Shown in pieces: positions 27,042 to 35,381 of a DNA stretch of 64,000 nt. The notes beneath the pieces are model-generated. The model saw only the letters and a program-made list of their open reading frames with translations. It was not told the origin of the DNA and searched no databases. The stretch lies in contig CAIKMD010000007.1 of assembly GCA_903828515.1 (NCBI GenBank), forward strand, positions 868,001-932,000, read 5' to 3'. Numbering within the stretch: the first letter of the stretch is position 1; each line of letters opens with the position of its first letter. The stretch is from an uncultured Rhodospirillales bacterium. Lineage in GTDB: Bacteria > Pseudomonadota > Alphaproteobacteria > ATCC43930 > CGMCC-115725. Made by a program: the position numbers and the translations under genes.

Positions 27042-27796
27042 GGTCGCGGCCGCTCGAAAGAAATAACCGCGATCAGGGATTGCCCCAGCGGCAATCCAAG
27101 CCGGTCGTGAATGAAATCGTCGCAATCGCGGATGTAGGGGCAAAGCGCGTCGAATCGCTTGACCGCGGCGGGAAGAATGCGGCGTTGGCGGAGTATTTTT
27201 CCCATGACGAACCAGCCGGGCAAGCCGACCACGTTGTAATAACGGGCCGAATAGGTCCAGCCGGGTGCCGCGCGCGCCGCCAGTTGCGCGAATGCCTGCT
27301 TCGAGTAGCGACGAAAATGGCCATAGACTTGATCGATTGATCCATAGGCCCAGGCATGGGCCGGTACCAACGTTGCGATGCGAAGACGGCCTGTGGCACT
27401 CCCCTCGATCAGGAGACGGGCAAGCCGGGCAAGCGCCGCCGCATCGTCGTCGATGTGTTCCATGACGTTGAATGAAACCACGGTATCGAAATCGTGAGCG
27501 CCCAGCGCTTCGGTTGCCGGTTGGCTGAGATCGAAGCGGGCTGTCGATACCCGCGCATCGCCGCCAAAATGTTCGGCCATGTTTTGTTTCAGGGTGGCGA
27601 AAACGTTCGGTTCGCTTTCGGTCAGCAACAGGCGCTCGCGCACGGGAAGCCAGCGGGAAAGATTTCCGATGCCCGAGCCGATTTCGAGGATGCGCGTTCC
27701 GAGATGGGGACGAATACGGTCCGCCATCCACTGCTGATAATTGACGGCCTCGGCAAGCAGGGCCAATTCATAGGGGAGTTGGATCTTGTCCGGCAT
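27038..27796 (-). CDS. Class I SAM-dependent methyltransferase (type 11/12)
   Basis: A 252-residue methyltransferase. ILEIGSGIGNLSRWL is the SAM-binding motif I, FDTVVSFNVMEHIDDD the type-11 motif, and TLVPAHAWAYGSIDQVYGHFRRY the post-core block seen in methyltransferases of glycolipid clusters. Its start is one base from the end of the upstream GT2 gene on the same strand, so both are translated from one message. The substrate is unknown; a lipid or glycan carboxyl/hydroxyl is likely (inference). It converges on the SDR gene with a four-base overlap. Confidence 0.87.
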   Translation of the reverse strand: MPDKIQLPYELALLAEAVNYQQWMADRIRPHLGTRILEIGSGIGNLSRWLPVRERLLLTESEPNVFATLKQNMAEHFGGDARVSTARFDLSQPATEALGAHDFDTVVSFNVMEHIDDDAAALARLARLLIEGSATGRLRIATLVPAHAWAYGSIDQVYGHFRRYSKQAFAQLAARAAPGWTYSARYYNVVGLPGWFVMGKILRQRRILPAAVKRFDALCPYIRDCDDFIHDRLGLPLGQSLIAVISFERPRP

Positions 27797-27797
27797 C

Positions 27798-28535
27798 TCA
27801 GGCTGGCGGCCGCGCAGCGGGTCGCGTGGAAGGATGTACGAGCCGCCGCATTCTCTCGCTGAAGATGGTCCAGATCACCGAAACCATGTGGCGGGCCCTG
27901 ATCTTCTTGCCTTCCGCGTAGGTCCTGCCGGTGTAGCTGATCGAAACCTCGTAGGTCACCTTCGTTCGCGCGAGGGCTCTCGACAATATTTCGGCGTGTT
28001 GCGCCCATCCCGCGCATTTCAGTTCCGATGGTTGAACCAGCGATCGGTCGAACAAGATCATGCCGCAATAGACGTCGGTGAACGTGGTGTTGTTCAGGAT
28101 GTTGAAGACCAGGGTAATGATCCGGTTGCCGACCTTGTGCCAGAAATAATTCACCCGGGTCCAGGCTGGCGCCAGAAAGCGGCTGCCGAGCACGAGTTCG
28201 GCGCCGAACTCCAAGGCCGGCTGCATCAGCTTGGGGTATTCGCTCGGGCTGTATTCGAGATCCGCGTCCTGGACCAGAACGAAATCGCCGGTTGCGACCT
28301 CCAACCCCGAAATAACGGCGGCGCCCTTTCCGCGGTTTCGGGGATGCGTTACGAGCTTGGTGTAGAGGTCGGTACATCCCGCGAGTACGGCCGCGGTCCC
28401 GTCGGTCGATGCGTCGTCGACGACGATGCATTCGACTCGCAGACTTTCCGTGGATTGTTTGCGGACCTCGGACAGCACCTGCCGTATGGTCGTTTCCTCG
28501 TTGAAGACGGGAACGATGACGCTCAGGGATTTCAT
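27798..28535 (-). CDS. Family 2 glycosyltransferase, polyprenyl-phosphate-mannose/glucose-synthase-like
   Basis: About 245 residues. The N-terminus SLSVIVPVFNEETTI, then CIVVDDASTDGT, LVQDADLEYSP (DAD metal-binding motif) and LVLGSRF match the DPM1-like GT2 clade. ATG 28535 is chosen over TTG 28574 because the family begins there with MKSLSVIVPVFNE. It probably loads a hexose or its derivative onto undecaprenyl phosphate, the donor for membrane-embedded GT-C proteins such as the YfhO-like one upstream (inference). Coupled to the following methyltransferase gene, with a one-base gap between them. Confidence 0.88.
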   Translation of the reverse strand: MKSLSVIVPVFNEETTIRQVLSEVRKQSTESLRVECIVVDDASTDGTAAVLAGCTDLYTKLVTHPRNRGKGAAVISGLEVATGDFVLVQDADLEYSPSEYPKLMQPALEFGAELVLGSRFLAPAWTRVNYFWHKVGNRIITLVFNILNNTTFTDVYCGMILFDRSLVQPSELKCAGWAQHAEILSRALARTKVTYEVSISYTGRTYAEGKKIRARHMVSVIWTIFSERMRRLVHPSTRPAARPPA

Positions 28536-28831
28536 GGGATTGATGGTCGTCGTTTCTCTGTATGAAGCAAGCAACGGTGGACGGGAGTTTCTACGCCACT
28601 CTTTGGCAAGCCCCTACGATAAACCGAAACGGCGCGGGGGGCCTTTTTATCGGGTTTGGGCTTGCAATAGTATAAATTGTTGCCTAAATCGAGCGACTTA
28701 GGCGTGGTTCTTTTGTGCGGGCTCCCGGAGTATGTTAAGGGAACCGCTCGTGTTCGAGCCCCCTAAATCTCGCCGCGCCGTGGGTTTTTTCGGGCCCGGC
28801 CTAATCCAAATACGGTCTGTAACGATTGACG
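28536..28831. promoter_or_regulatory. Divergent promoter region upstream of the GDP-sugar operon
   Basis: A 296-base gap between the GT2 gene (minus) and the E1-alpha gene (plus). It holds an AT-rich island around 28660-28690 with TATAAA on the plus strand (28671-28676) and TATACT on the minus strand (28668-28673). These could be -10 hexamers, but no matching -35 was found on either strand. Confidence 0.3.
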
Positions 28832-29788
28832 ATGATGGCAATTCCTGAGCGTTCCCTGAGCACGATCTATCGCGATCTTCGCCGCATTCGTCGCGTCGAG
28901 GAAAAGATCATCGAGGTCTATTCCAGCGACAAGGTCAAAAGTCCGGTCCATCTGTCGATCGGACAGGAATCGGTTGCGGTCGGCGTCTGCGCCGCGCTTG
29001 AACCTCAGGATATCGCCTTCGGCACGTATCGCGGCCACGCCCTCTATCTCGCCAAGGGCGGTGATATGCGCCGGATGATCGCCGAGCTTTACGGCAAGGT
29101 CGACGGTTGCGCGCGCGGCAAGGCCGGCTCGATGCACCTGGTCGATATGAGCGTGAACATGATGGGCACGTCGGCGATCGTGGCGACCTCGCTGCCTTTG
29201 GCCGTCGGTTACGCCTTCGCGCTGAAGGCGCGGAAGGAAAAGGCGATCGTCGTGTGCTTTTTCGGCGAAGGCGCGATGGATGAGGGCGTCGCTTACGAAA
29301 GCCTGAATTTCGCGGCGCTGCGCAAATTGCCGGTTCTCTTCGTTTGCGAGAACAATCAATACGCGATCTATTCGCATGTCCGTGATCGCATGCCGCATGG
29401 CGACCCCTGCGCGCGGGCGCGTTCTTTCAATATCCCGACCGAGCGGATCGAGCGCGGCGACACGCTGGCCATCCGCGACGCCAGCGCCAAAGCCGCGGCC
29501 GCGATTCGCGCTGGCGAGGGACCGCAGTTCATCGAGTGCATGACCTATCGCTGGCGCGATCATGTCGGTCCCGACGAAGACCGCAAATGGAAGTATCGCC
29601 CCGACGAAGAACTCGATGCCTGGATTCGCAACGACGAAGTCGCGCGGGTCGGCGCCATGCTCGATGACGCGACGCGTCAGCGCATCGATGCCGAAGTCGA
29701 GGCCGAGGTGACCGACGCGTTTGCCTTCGCCGACGCGAGCGCCTTTCCGGGCGGAGAGGAGCTCGACCAGTATGTCTTCAGCGCCTAA
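28832..29788 (+). CDS. Thiamine-diphosphate enzyme, pyruvate-dehydrogenase E1-alpha-like
   Basis: About 318 residues, shorter than most E1-alpha proteins (~330-360). The ThDP motif is GEG (~145-147) to ENN (~173-175), and HRGH-type YRGH (~68) contributes active-site His. With the next gene it forms an alpha/beta E1. No E2 lipoyl-acyltransferase or E3 gene is nearby, so it is unlikely to be a catabolic dehydrogenase; similar stand-alone pairs (for example AviB1/AviB2) add a two-carbon unit to sugars (established knowledge, named from memory). The ATG at 28832 follows a TTG at 28826. Heads a five-gene plus-strand run. The ribosome site is weak. Confidence 0.88.
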   Translation: MMAIPERSLSTIYRDLRRIRRVEEKIIEVYSSDKVKSPVHLSIGQESVAVGVCAALEPQDIAFGTYRGHALYLAKGGDMRRMIAELYGKVDGCARGKAGSMHLVDMSVNMMGTSAIVATSLPLAVGYAFALKARKEKAIVVCFFGEGAMDEGVAYESLNFAALRKLPVLFVCENNQYAIYSHVRDRMPHGDPCARARSFNIPTERIERGDTLAIRDASAKAAAAIRAGEGPQFIECMTYRWRDHVGPDEDRKWKYRPDEELDAWIRNDEVARVGAMLDDATRQRIDAEVEAEVTDAFAFADASAFPGGEELDQYVFSA

Positions 29789-30833
29789 GTCAGACCGGTC
29801 GCTCACCTACGCCGAGGCGCTCTATGAGGGCACCCGGCAGGAGATGGAGCGCGATCCGGGCGTGTTCGTGTTCGGCCTCGGCGTCGACGACGCGCGCGGC
29901 ATGTACGGCACGACGCTCGACCTGCAAAACGTGTTCGGCGCCGATCGGAATTTCGACACGCCGCTCTCGGAAGACGCGATGACTGGGGTCGCCATCGGCG
30001 CGGCGCTGGCCGGCATGCGGCCGATTCACGTTCATCAACGGATGGATTTTCTTCTGCTGTGCATGAACCAGCTCGTGAACATGGCGGCGAAGAGTTCCTA
30101 TATGTTCGCCGGCGCGGTCAACGTGCCGATCGTCGTGCGCGCCATCATCGGCCGGTCCTGGGGCCAGGGCGCGCAGCATAGCCAGGCCTTTCATTCCTAT
30201 TTCATGCACGTGCCTGGCCTCAAGGTCGTCGCGCCCTCGACGCCGCATGACGCCAAGGGCTGCATGATCGCTGCCATTCGAGACAACAACCCGGTCATCT
30301 TCATGGAGCATCGCATGCTCTATCAGAACCGCGGCATCGTGCCGGAGGAGCCGTTCGCGGTGACCTTCGGCCAGGCGCGGCGGCTGACCGAGGGTGACGA
30401 CGTCACCATCGTTGCCGTGAGCCACATGGTGGTCGAGGCGCTGCGCGCCAAGCATCTGCTCGACGAAGTCGGCATCAAGGCCGAAGTCATCGATCCGGTC
30501 ACCCTGGCACCGCTCGACATGGATACCATCGCCGAATCGGTCGGGCGCACCGGACGCGTTCTGGTCGTCGACAATAGCTGGACGATGTGCGGCGCGAGCA
30601 GCGAGATCGTGGCGCAGCTCGTCGAGCGGTTGCAGGGCAGCCGCAGTTTCCGCACGGCCCGGCTGGGCTATGCGCCGACGCCGTGCCCGACGACGAAACC
30701 GTTGGAAAATCTGTTTTACCCGACCGCCATGTCGATCGCGCAAACCGCCTACGAGTTGGTGAAGGGGAAGGGCGATTGGACGCCCGCGGCCGTCGAGGCC
30801 AAGGAAATCGCCGAGTTCCGCGGCCCCTTCTGA
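29772..30833 (+). CDS. Thiamine-diphosphate enzyme, E1-beta-like (transketolase pyrimidine-binding)
   Basis: About 353 residues. DTPLSEDAMTGVAIGAALAG is the pyrimidine-binding strand, IVVRAIIGRSWGQGAQHSQAFHSYF a core block and GRVLVVDNSW the C-terminal transketolase domain. It overlaps the end of the E1-alpha gene by 17 bases, so the two are translationally coupled and almost certainly form one alpha2beta2 enzyme. Purine-rich GGAGAGGAG lies ~11 bases before the ATG at 29772. It does not look like acetoin dehydrogenase in context, because the next gene is a sugar 3-dehydratase. Confidence 0.9.
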   Translation: MSSAPKSDRSLTYAEALYEGTRQEMERDPGVFVFGLGVDDARGMYGTTLDLQNVFGADRNFDTPLSEDAMTGVAIGAALAGMRPIHVHQRMDFLLLCMNQLVNMAAKSSYMFAGAVNVPIVVRAIIGRSWGQGAQHSQAFHSYFMHVPGLKVVAPSTPHDAKGCMIAAIRDNNPVIFMEHRMLYQNRGIVPEEPFAVTFGQARRLTEGDDVTIVAVSHMVVEALRAKHLLDEVGIKAEVIDPVTLAPLDMDTIAESVGRTGRVLVVDNSWTMCGASSEIVAQLVERLQGSRSFRTARLGYAPTPCPTTKPLENLFYPTAMSIAQTAYELVKGKGDWTPAAVEAKEIAEFRGPF

Positions 30834-30861
30834 TCTCACCGTTCCAGAGGATTCGTTTCGT

Positions 30862-32148
30862 ATGGCCACACCAGAGCAGTTGCTGAAGCAGGTTCACGAA
30901 AGCGTCGAAGCCTATTGCAAGGCGCAGCACGATTTCAAATTCAAGTCCGGCGCGCCGATCGTCCGGCTGCACGAGCCCACCTTCGGCGCGGAAGAGATCA
31001 ACGCCGCCCTCGACTGCATGCTGACGACGCAAGTCACGATGGGCGCCAAGGTGAAGGCCTTCGAGCGTCAGTTTTCCGACAAATACGGTTGGAAACACGG
31101 CGTCATGAACAATTCGGGTTCGTCGGCGAATTTGCTGGCGGTCGCGGCGATCGCCAATCCCGAAACTAAGGACGGGCTTCGTCCCGGTGACGAGGTCATT
31201 GTCCCGGCGCTGTCCTGGTCGACCACGGTCTGGCCGCTGGTTCAATGCGGGCTCATCCCGGTGATCGTCGATATCGACCCGGCGACGCTCAATATCGATC
31301 CTGCTCAGCTCGAGCGCGCGATCGGCCCGAAGACGCGCGGCGTGATGATCGTCCCGGTCTATGGCAATCCCTGCGCCATGGATGCGATCGTCGACATCTG
31401 CCAGCGCCGTTCCCTGATCCTGATCGAGGATTGCTGCGAGGCGTTGGGCGCCTTTTACGACAACAAACCGGTCGGCAAGTTCGGCCGCGTCGGCACGTTC
31501 AGTTTCTATTTCTCGCATCACATGACGACCCTTGAAGGCGGGATCTGCGTCACCGACGATTTCGAACTCGCCGAGACGATGCGCATCCTGCGTGCCCATG
31601 GCTGGATTCGCGAGGTCGAGGACAAAGCGACCTGGATCAAGCGCTATCCCGAAATTCATCCGCGCTTTCTGTTCGTGAACTCGGGTTACAATCTTCGCGC
31701 GACCGAATTGCAAGGCGCGATGGGCTCCGTCCAGTTGCCGAAGCTCGACGGATATGTCGAGAGCCGCCGCGAGAACGCGATCGGGCTGCGCCGCACGCTC
31801 GGCCAATATGGCGCGGTCTTCGATTTCCAGGAGGAGACGCCCAAGGGACGGTCGTCCTGGTTCGGCTTCGCCATCACGGTTCGCGAGGACGCGCCGTTCA
31901 AGGTTCAGGAGCTGATGGACTCGCTCGAAGCCGCTCATATCGAGACGCGACCGATCATCTGCGGCAACATCGCCCGCCAACCGGCAATGAAGCTCTATCC
32001 CCATCGTGTTGTCGGCGATCTGACGCATGCCAGCGCGGTGATGGACCGGGGCTTCTCCTTCGGCATCCATCAGGATGTCGACTCCACGGCGCGCGACTAT
32101 ATCGCGGATCAGTTCCGGCAGTTCCTGAAGGGGCGCGGCGTCATCTAA
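30862..32148 (+). CDS. colD: ColD-like GDP-4-keto-6-deoxy-sugar 3-dehydratase (DegT/DnrJ/EryC1 fold)
   Basis: A 428-residue PLP-fold enzyme. The position that normally holds the PLP lysine reads FSHHMTTLEGG, with His219 in the lysine place. This His is diagnostic for the ColD and DdhC/E1 3-dehydratases, which remove C3-OH from NDP-4-keto-6-deoxy sugars. It aligns by recall with E. coli ColD along its length (RAHGW, SSWFGF, RPI..GN, HQ). It lacks the CxC iron-sulphur cysteines of the DdhC type, favouring the ColD subtype. The gene starts 28 bases after the E1-beta gene. Product expected: GDP-4-keto-3,6-dideoxy sugar. Symbol is provisional. Confidence 0.88.
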   Translation: MATPEQLLKQVHESVEAYCKAQHDFKFKSGAPIVRLHEPTFGAEEINAALDCMLTTQVTMGAKVKAFERQFSDKYGWKHGVMNNSGSSANLLAVAAIANPETKDGLRPGDEVIVPALSWSTTVWPLVQCGLIPVIVDIDPATLNIDPAQLERAIGPKTRGVMIVPVYGNPCAMDAIVDICQRRSLILIEDCCEALGAFYDNKPVGKFGRVGTFSFYFSHHMTTLEGGICVTDDFELAETMRILRAHGWIREVEDKATWIKRYPEIHPRFLFVNSGYNLRATELQGAMGSVQLPKLDGYVESRRENAIGLRRTLGQYGAVFDFQEETPKGRSSWFGFAITVREDAPFKVQELMDSLEAAHIETRPIICGNIARQPAMKLYPHRVVGDLTHASAVMDRGFSFGIHQDVDSTARDYIADQFRQFLKGRGVI

Positions 32149-32189
32149 GCGACGTTGCCGGCCGCACGGCCAAGACGGGAAGGGCGCTG

Positions 32190-33209
32190 ATGGCTAAACC
32201 GAGAGCATTGATCACCGGTATCACCGGCATGGTGGGCTCCCACCTGGCCGAATACCTGATCGAGCATACCGATTGGGACGTGTACGGCATGTGCCGTTGG
32301 CGCAGCCCGCTCGACAATCTGGAAACGCTGGTGCCGCGGATCAACCGTGGCGAGCGCTGTCATCTTCTTTATGGCGATCTGCGCGACACGCTGGCGATCC
32401 AGGAGGTCGTGCGAAAGGCGCAGCCCGATTTCGTGTTTCATCTCGCCGCGCAAAGCTTTCCGCGCACCAGCTTCGATGCGCCGCTCGACACGTTCGACAC
32501 CAATATTCAGGGCACCGCCCGCGTGCTCGATGCGCTGCGCACGATTGCGCCGAAGGCGATCGTCCACGTCTGCGCGTCATCCGAGGTCTTCGGCCGCGTG
32601 CCGAAGGAAAAAGTGCCGATCGACGAGGAATGCACCTTCCATCCGGCGTCGCCCTATGCGATCTCCAAGGTCGGCACCGATCTGATCGGCCGCTTCTACG
32701 CCGAGGCCTATGGCATGACGGTGATGACCACCCGCATGTTTACCCATACCGGTCCGCGGCGCGGCGACGTGTTCGCCGAATCCACGTTTGCCAAACAGAT
32801 CGCGCTTATCGAGGCGGGGTTGTTTCCCCCGGTCGTGAAGGTCGGCAATCTCGACTCGATGCGGACGATTGCCGATGTCCGTGACGCCGTGCGGGCCTAT
32901 TACCTGCTGCTGACGGTCAATCCGGTCGCCGGCGCGTACTACAACATCGGCGGGACCCATTCGCTGACGGTTCGCTCCATTCTCGACACGTTGCTGGCCT
33001 TGTCGCCGAAGAAGGCGGATATCCGGGTCGAGATCGATCCCGATCGCTTGCGGCCGATCGACGCCGATCTGCAGATTCCGGACACCAGCAAATTCTTCAA
33101 GCACACGGGCTGGAAAACTGAAATTCCGTTCGAGCGGACCATCGCCGATCTGCTTGAGTATTGGCGCGATCGGGTGCGGCGCGAGGGCGACCGCTTCCTG
33201 CAGCGCTAG
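32190..33209 (+). CDS. NAD(P)-dependent GDP-hexose/heptose 4,6-dehydratase-like SDR
   Basis: A 339-residue extended SDR. GITGMVGSH binds NADP; SSEVFG and YAISK (Y156, K160) form the active site together with the Thr-rich strand. It resembles GDP-mannose 4,6-dehydratase but is shorter and clearly different from the canonical Gmd at 35382-36440. One possibility is the GDP-heptose 4,6-dehydratase (DmhA/WcbK type), since the next gene makes GDP-heptose; another is the 4-reductase (Rmd type) (inference). It lies 41 bases after the ColD-like gene and 21 bases before the HddC-GmhB gene. Confidence 0.85.
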   Translation: MAKPRALITGITGMVGSHLAEYLIEHTDWDVYGMCRWRSPLDNLETLVPRINRGERCHLLYGDLRDTLAIQEVVRKAQPDFVFHLAAQSFPRTSFDAPLDTFDTNIQGTARVLDALRTIAPKAIVHVCASSEVFGRVPKEKVPIDEECTFHPASPYAISKVGTDLIGRFYAEAYGMTVMTTRMFTHTGPRRGDVFAESTFAKQIALIEAGLFPPVVKVGNLDSMRTIADVRDAVRAYYLLLTVNPVAGAYYNIGGTHSLTVRSILDTLLALSPKKADIRVEIDPDRLRPIDADLQIPDTSKFFKHTGWKTEIPFERTIADLLEYWRDRVRREGDRFLQR

Positions 33210-33230
33210 CGGCGCGCGGGGCGAGGCGCC

Positions 33231-34424
33231 ATGCAGGCCGTTATTCTCGCCGGAGGCAAGGGGACGCGGCTGGGTGCCCTTGCCGCGGGCCGTCCGAAGC
33301 CTCTGGTCGATGTCGGCGGCAAGCCCTTCATTCGTTATTTGATCGCGGCGCTGCGACGCCACGGCTTTGACGACATCGTCCTGCTGGTCGGACCTTTCGT
33401 TCGCGCCTATGAGGAGTTGCTCGGCGACGGTTCGGCTCTTGGCGTCAAATTGACGTTGGTGCCGGAAGATCCGCCGGCCGATACAGCCGGCGCGCTGCTT
33501 TACGCGACCGCCCATCTCGAGTCGCATTTTCTCGTGATGAACGGCGATTCATTCCTCGATTTCAATCCGCTTGATCTCGTGTCGCGGCCGTCGGCTTCAC
33601 CTTGGCTCGCATGGATCGCCCTGCGCGAGGTCGAAGACATCGGTCGCTACGGCGCCGTCAGGCTCGATGGCGACCGACTGACCGCCTTCGGTGAAAAGGC
33701 GGGCACCGGGCGGGGGCTCATCAACGCGGGGATCTATTGGCTGAAACGCGAGATCCTCGTCGAGGTCGGCAAGGCGCCTGCCTCGATGGAGCGTGACGTC
33801 CTGCCGCGGCTGGTGGCGCGCGGGCTGGTGTCGGGCGCGGTTTATGACGGACGCTTCATCGATATCGGCATCCCCGAGGATCTCGCCGCGGCGGATCGGC
33901 TGATGCCGGAATGGGAGCGGCGCCCGGCGGCGTTCCTCGATCGCGACGGCGTTCTCAATCACGATTCCGGTTACACCCATCGCAAGGAAGACTTCGTCTG
34001 GATCGACGGCGCCAAGGCCGCGATCAAGCGGCTCAACGATCGCGGGTGGTTTGTCTTCGTCGTAACCAACCAGTCGGGAATCGCGCGCGGTCTCTATCGA
34101 CCCGATGACGTCGTGCGCCTGCATCAATGGATGAACGAGGAACTCGGCCGGGATGGGGCGCATATCGACGCGTTTTATTTTTGTCCGCATCACCCTGATG
34201 GAACGACCGGCGATTACGGCCGCGCCTGCGATTGCCGAAAGCCCGCACCCGGCATGCTGCTTCAGGCGATGCGCGAGTGGCCGGTGCGCCGCGACGACAG
34301 CTTCATGATCGGCGACAAGGACATCGACATGGCGGCGGCCAAGAACGCCGGGGTGGCCGGTATTCTCTTCGAGAGCGGTAACAATCTCGATACCGTCGTA
34401 GCCGAGGCGTTGGACAAACGCTAA
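33231..34424 (+). CDS. Fused HddC guanylyltransferase and GmhB heptose-1,7-bisphosphate phosphatase
   Basis: A 397-residue bifunctional protein. Residues 1-225 are a nucleotidyltransferase (VILAGGKGTRL at 4-14, VMNGDSF, DIGIPED), as in HddC, which makes GDP-D-glycero-alpha-D-manno-heptose. Residues ~230-395 are a HAD phosphatase with the D237-R-D239 catalytic pair, VTNQSGIARG, and the zinc loop CPHHPDG ... CDCRKP that identifies GmhB. The two steps are successive but separated by the HddA kinase step, which is not in this window. The stop overlaps the convergent fcl-like gene by four bases. Feeds GDP-heptose into the SDR upstream (inference). Confidence 0.9.
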   Translation: MQAVILAGGKGTRLGALAAGRPKPLVDVGGKPFIRYLIAALRRHGFDDIVLLVGPFVRAYEELLGDGSALGVKLTLVPEDPPADTAGALLYATAHLESHFLVMNGDSFLDFNPLDLVSRPSASPWLAWIALREVEDIGRYGAVRLDGDRLTAFGEKAGTGRGLINAGIYWLKREILVEVGKAPASMERDVLPRLVARGLVSGAVYDGRFIDIGIPEDLAAADRLMPEWERRPAAFLDRDGVLNHDSGYTHRKEDFVWIDGAKAAIKRLNDRGWFVFVVTNQSGIARGLYRPDDVVRLHQWMNEELGRDGAHIDAFYFCPHHPDGTTGDYGRACDCRKPAPGMLLQAMREWPVRRDDSFMIGDKDIDMAAAKNAGVAGILFESGNNLDTVVAEALDKR

Positions 34425-35377
34425 CGGACCTTGTCGGCGGCGTTTTCGACGAACCATCGATAGGCGTGGACAAGGCCTTCGGGTAAACGGATCGTCGGCC
34501 GCCAGCCGAATCCGTTGAGCATCCCCACGTCGAGCAGCTTTCGCGGCATGCCGTCAGGTTTCTCGGTTGCGTAGTGGAGCTTGCCCCTGAACCCAACCGT
34601 CTCAACGACCATCGCGGCGAGTTCCGCGATACTGACGTCCTCGCCCCAGCCGATATTGACGTGCGATTCATCGGAATAGCGTTCCATCAGGAACACCAGT
34701 GCATCGGCCAGATCGTCGACATGCAAAAATTCGCGACGCGGCTTGCCGGTGCCCCAGATCTCGACTTCCGCCGTGCCCGTCAGTTTGGCGTGATGGGTCT
34801 TGGCGATGAGGGCCGGGATGACGTGGCTCGCCAATAGATCGTAGGTATCGCCCGGCCCGTACAGGTTGGTCGGCTGCGCCGAAATGAAATCGCAGCCGTA
34901 TTGCCGGCGATAGGCGGCGCAGAGCTTGAGGCCCGCGATCTTGGCGATGGCGTACCATTGGTTCGTCGGTTCCAGCGCGCCGGTCAGCAGCATGTCCTCG
35001 CGCATCGGCTGCGGGGCGAGTCGCGGATAGATGCAGGACGAGCCGAGGAAGAGGAGTTTTTTGACGCCCGCTTGTCGCGCGCCTTCGATCAGGTTTCCCT
35101 CGATCATCATGTTGTCGTAGAGAAACTGGGCGGGGCGCGTGTCGTTGGCGAGAATGCCGCCGACCGTTGCCGCCGCGACGAACACGGCGTCGGGCTTGGC
35201 TTTGGCAAGCCAGCTCTCGGTCGCGTCCTGGCGGCGCAAATCGAGCTCCTTGTGGCCGACCGTCAGGATTTCACAGTCGATCGACTTCAGTCGCCGAACC
35301 ACCGCGCTTCCCACCATGCCGCGATGCCCGGCGACGAAAACGCGCTTACCCGCGAGCGGAAAAATGATCGGGTTCAT
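34421..35377 (-). CDS. fcl: GDP-L-fucose synthase (Fcl) or GDP-L-colitose synthase (ColC)
   Basis: A 318-residue epimerase-reductase. AGHRGMVGS is the NADP site; S113-S114-C115, Y142-A-I-A-K146 and H185 (ASHVIPAL) match the catalytic Ser, Cys, Tyr, Lys and His of Fcl/GMER enzymes, with the same Lys-to-His spacing of 39 as in E. coli Fcl. It converts GDP-4-keto-6-deoxymannose to GDP-L-fucose. ColC, which acts on the 3-deoxy product of ColD, has the same motifs, so the ColD-like gene nearby makes colitose equally possible. It shares a message with gmd (four-base gap). Confidence 0.9.
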   Translation of the reverse strand: MNPIIFPLAGKRVFVAGHRGMVGSAVVRRLKSIDCEILTVGHKELDLRRQDATESWLAKAKPDAVFVAAATVGGILANDTRPAQFLYDNMMIEGNLIEGARQAGVKKLLFLGSSCIYPRLAPQPMREDMLLTGALEPTNQWYAIAKIAGLKLCAAYRRQYGCDFISAQPTNLYGPGDTYDLLASHVIPALIAKTHHAKLTGTAEVEIWGTGKPRREFLHVDDLADALVFLMERYSDESHVNIGWGEDVSIAELAAMVVETVGFRGKLHYATEKPDGMPRKLLDVGMLNGFGWRPTIRLPEGLVHAYRWFVENAADKVR

Positions 35378-35381
35378 CGAA

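Noticed and set aside
26040-27731. Antisense open frame of about 563 codons across the SDR and methyltransferase
   Set aside because: No family sequence; both sense frames have clear enzyme motifs.
30499-32070. Antisense open frame of about 523 codons under E1-beta and the ColD-like gene
   Set aside because: A shadow of GC-rich codons; sense frames are well supported.
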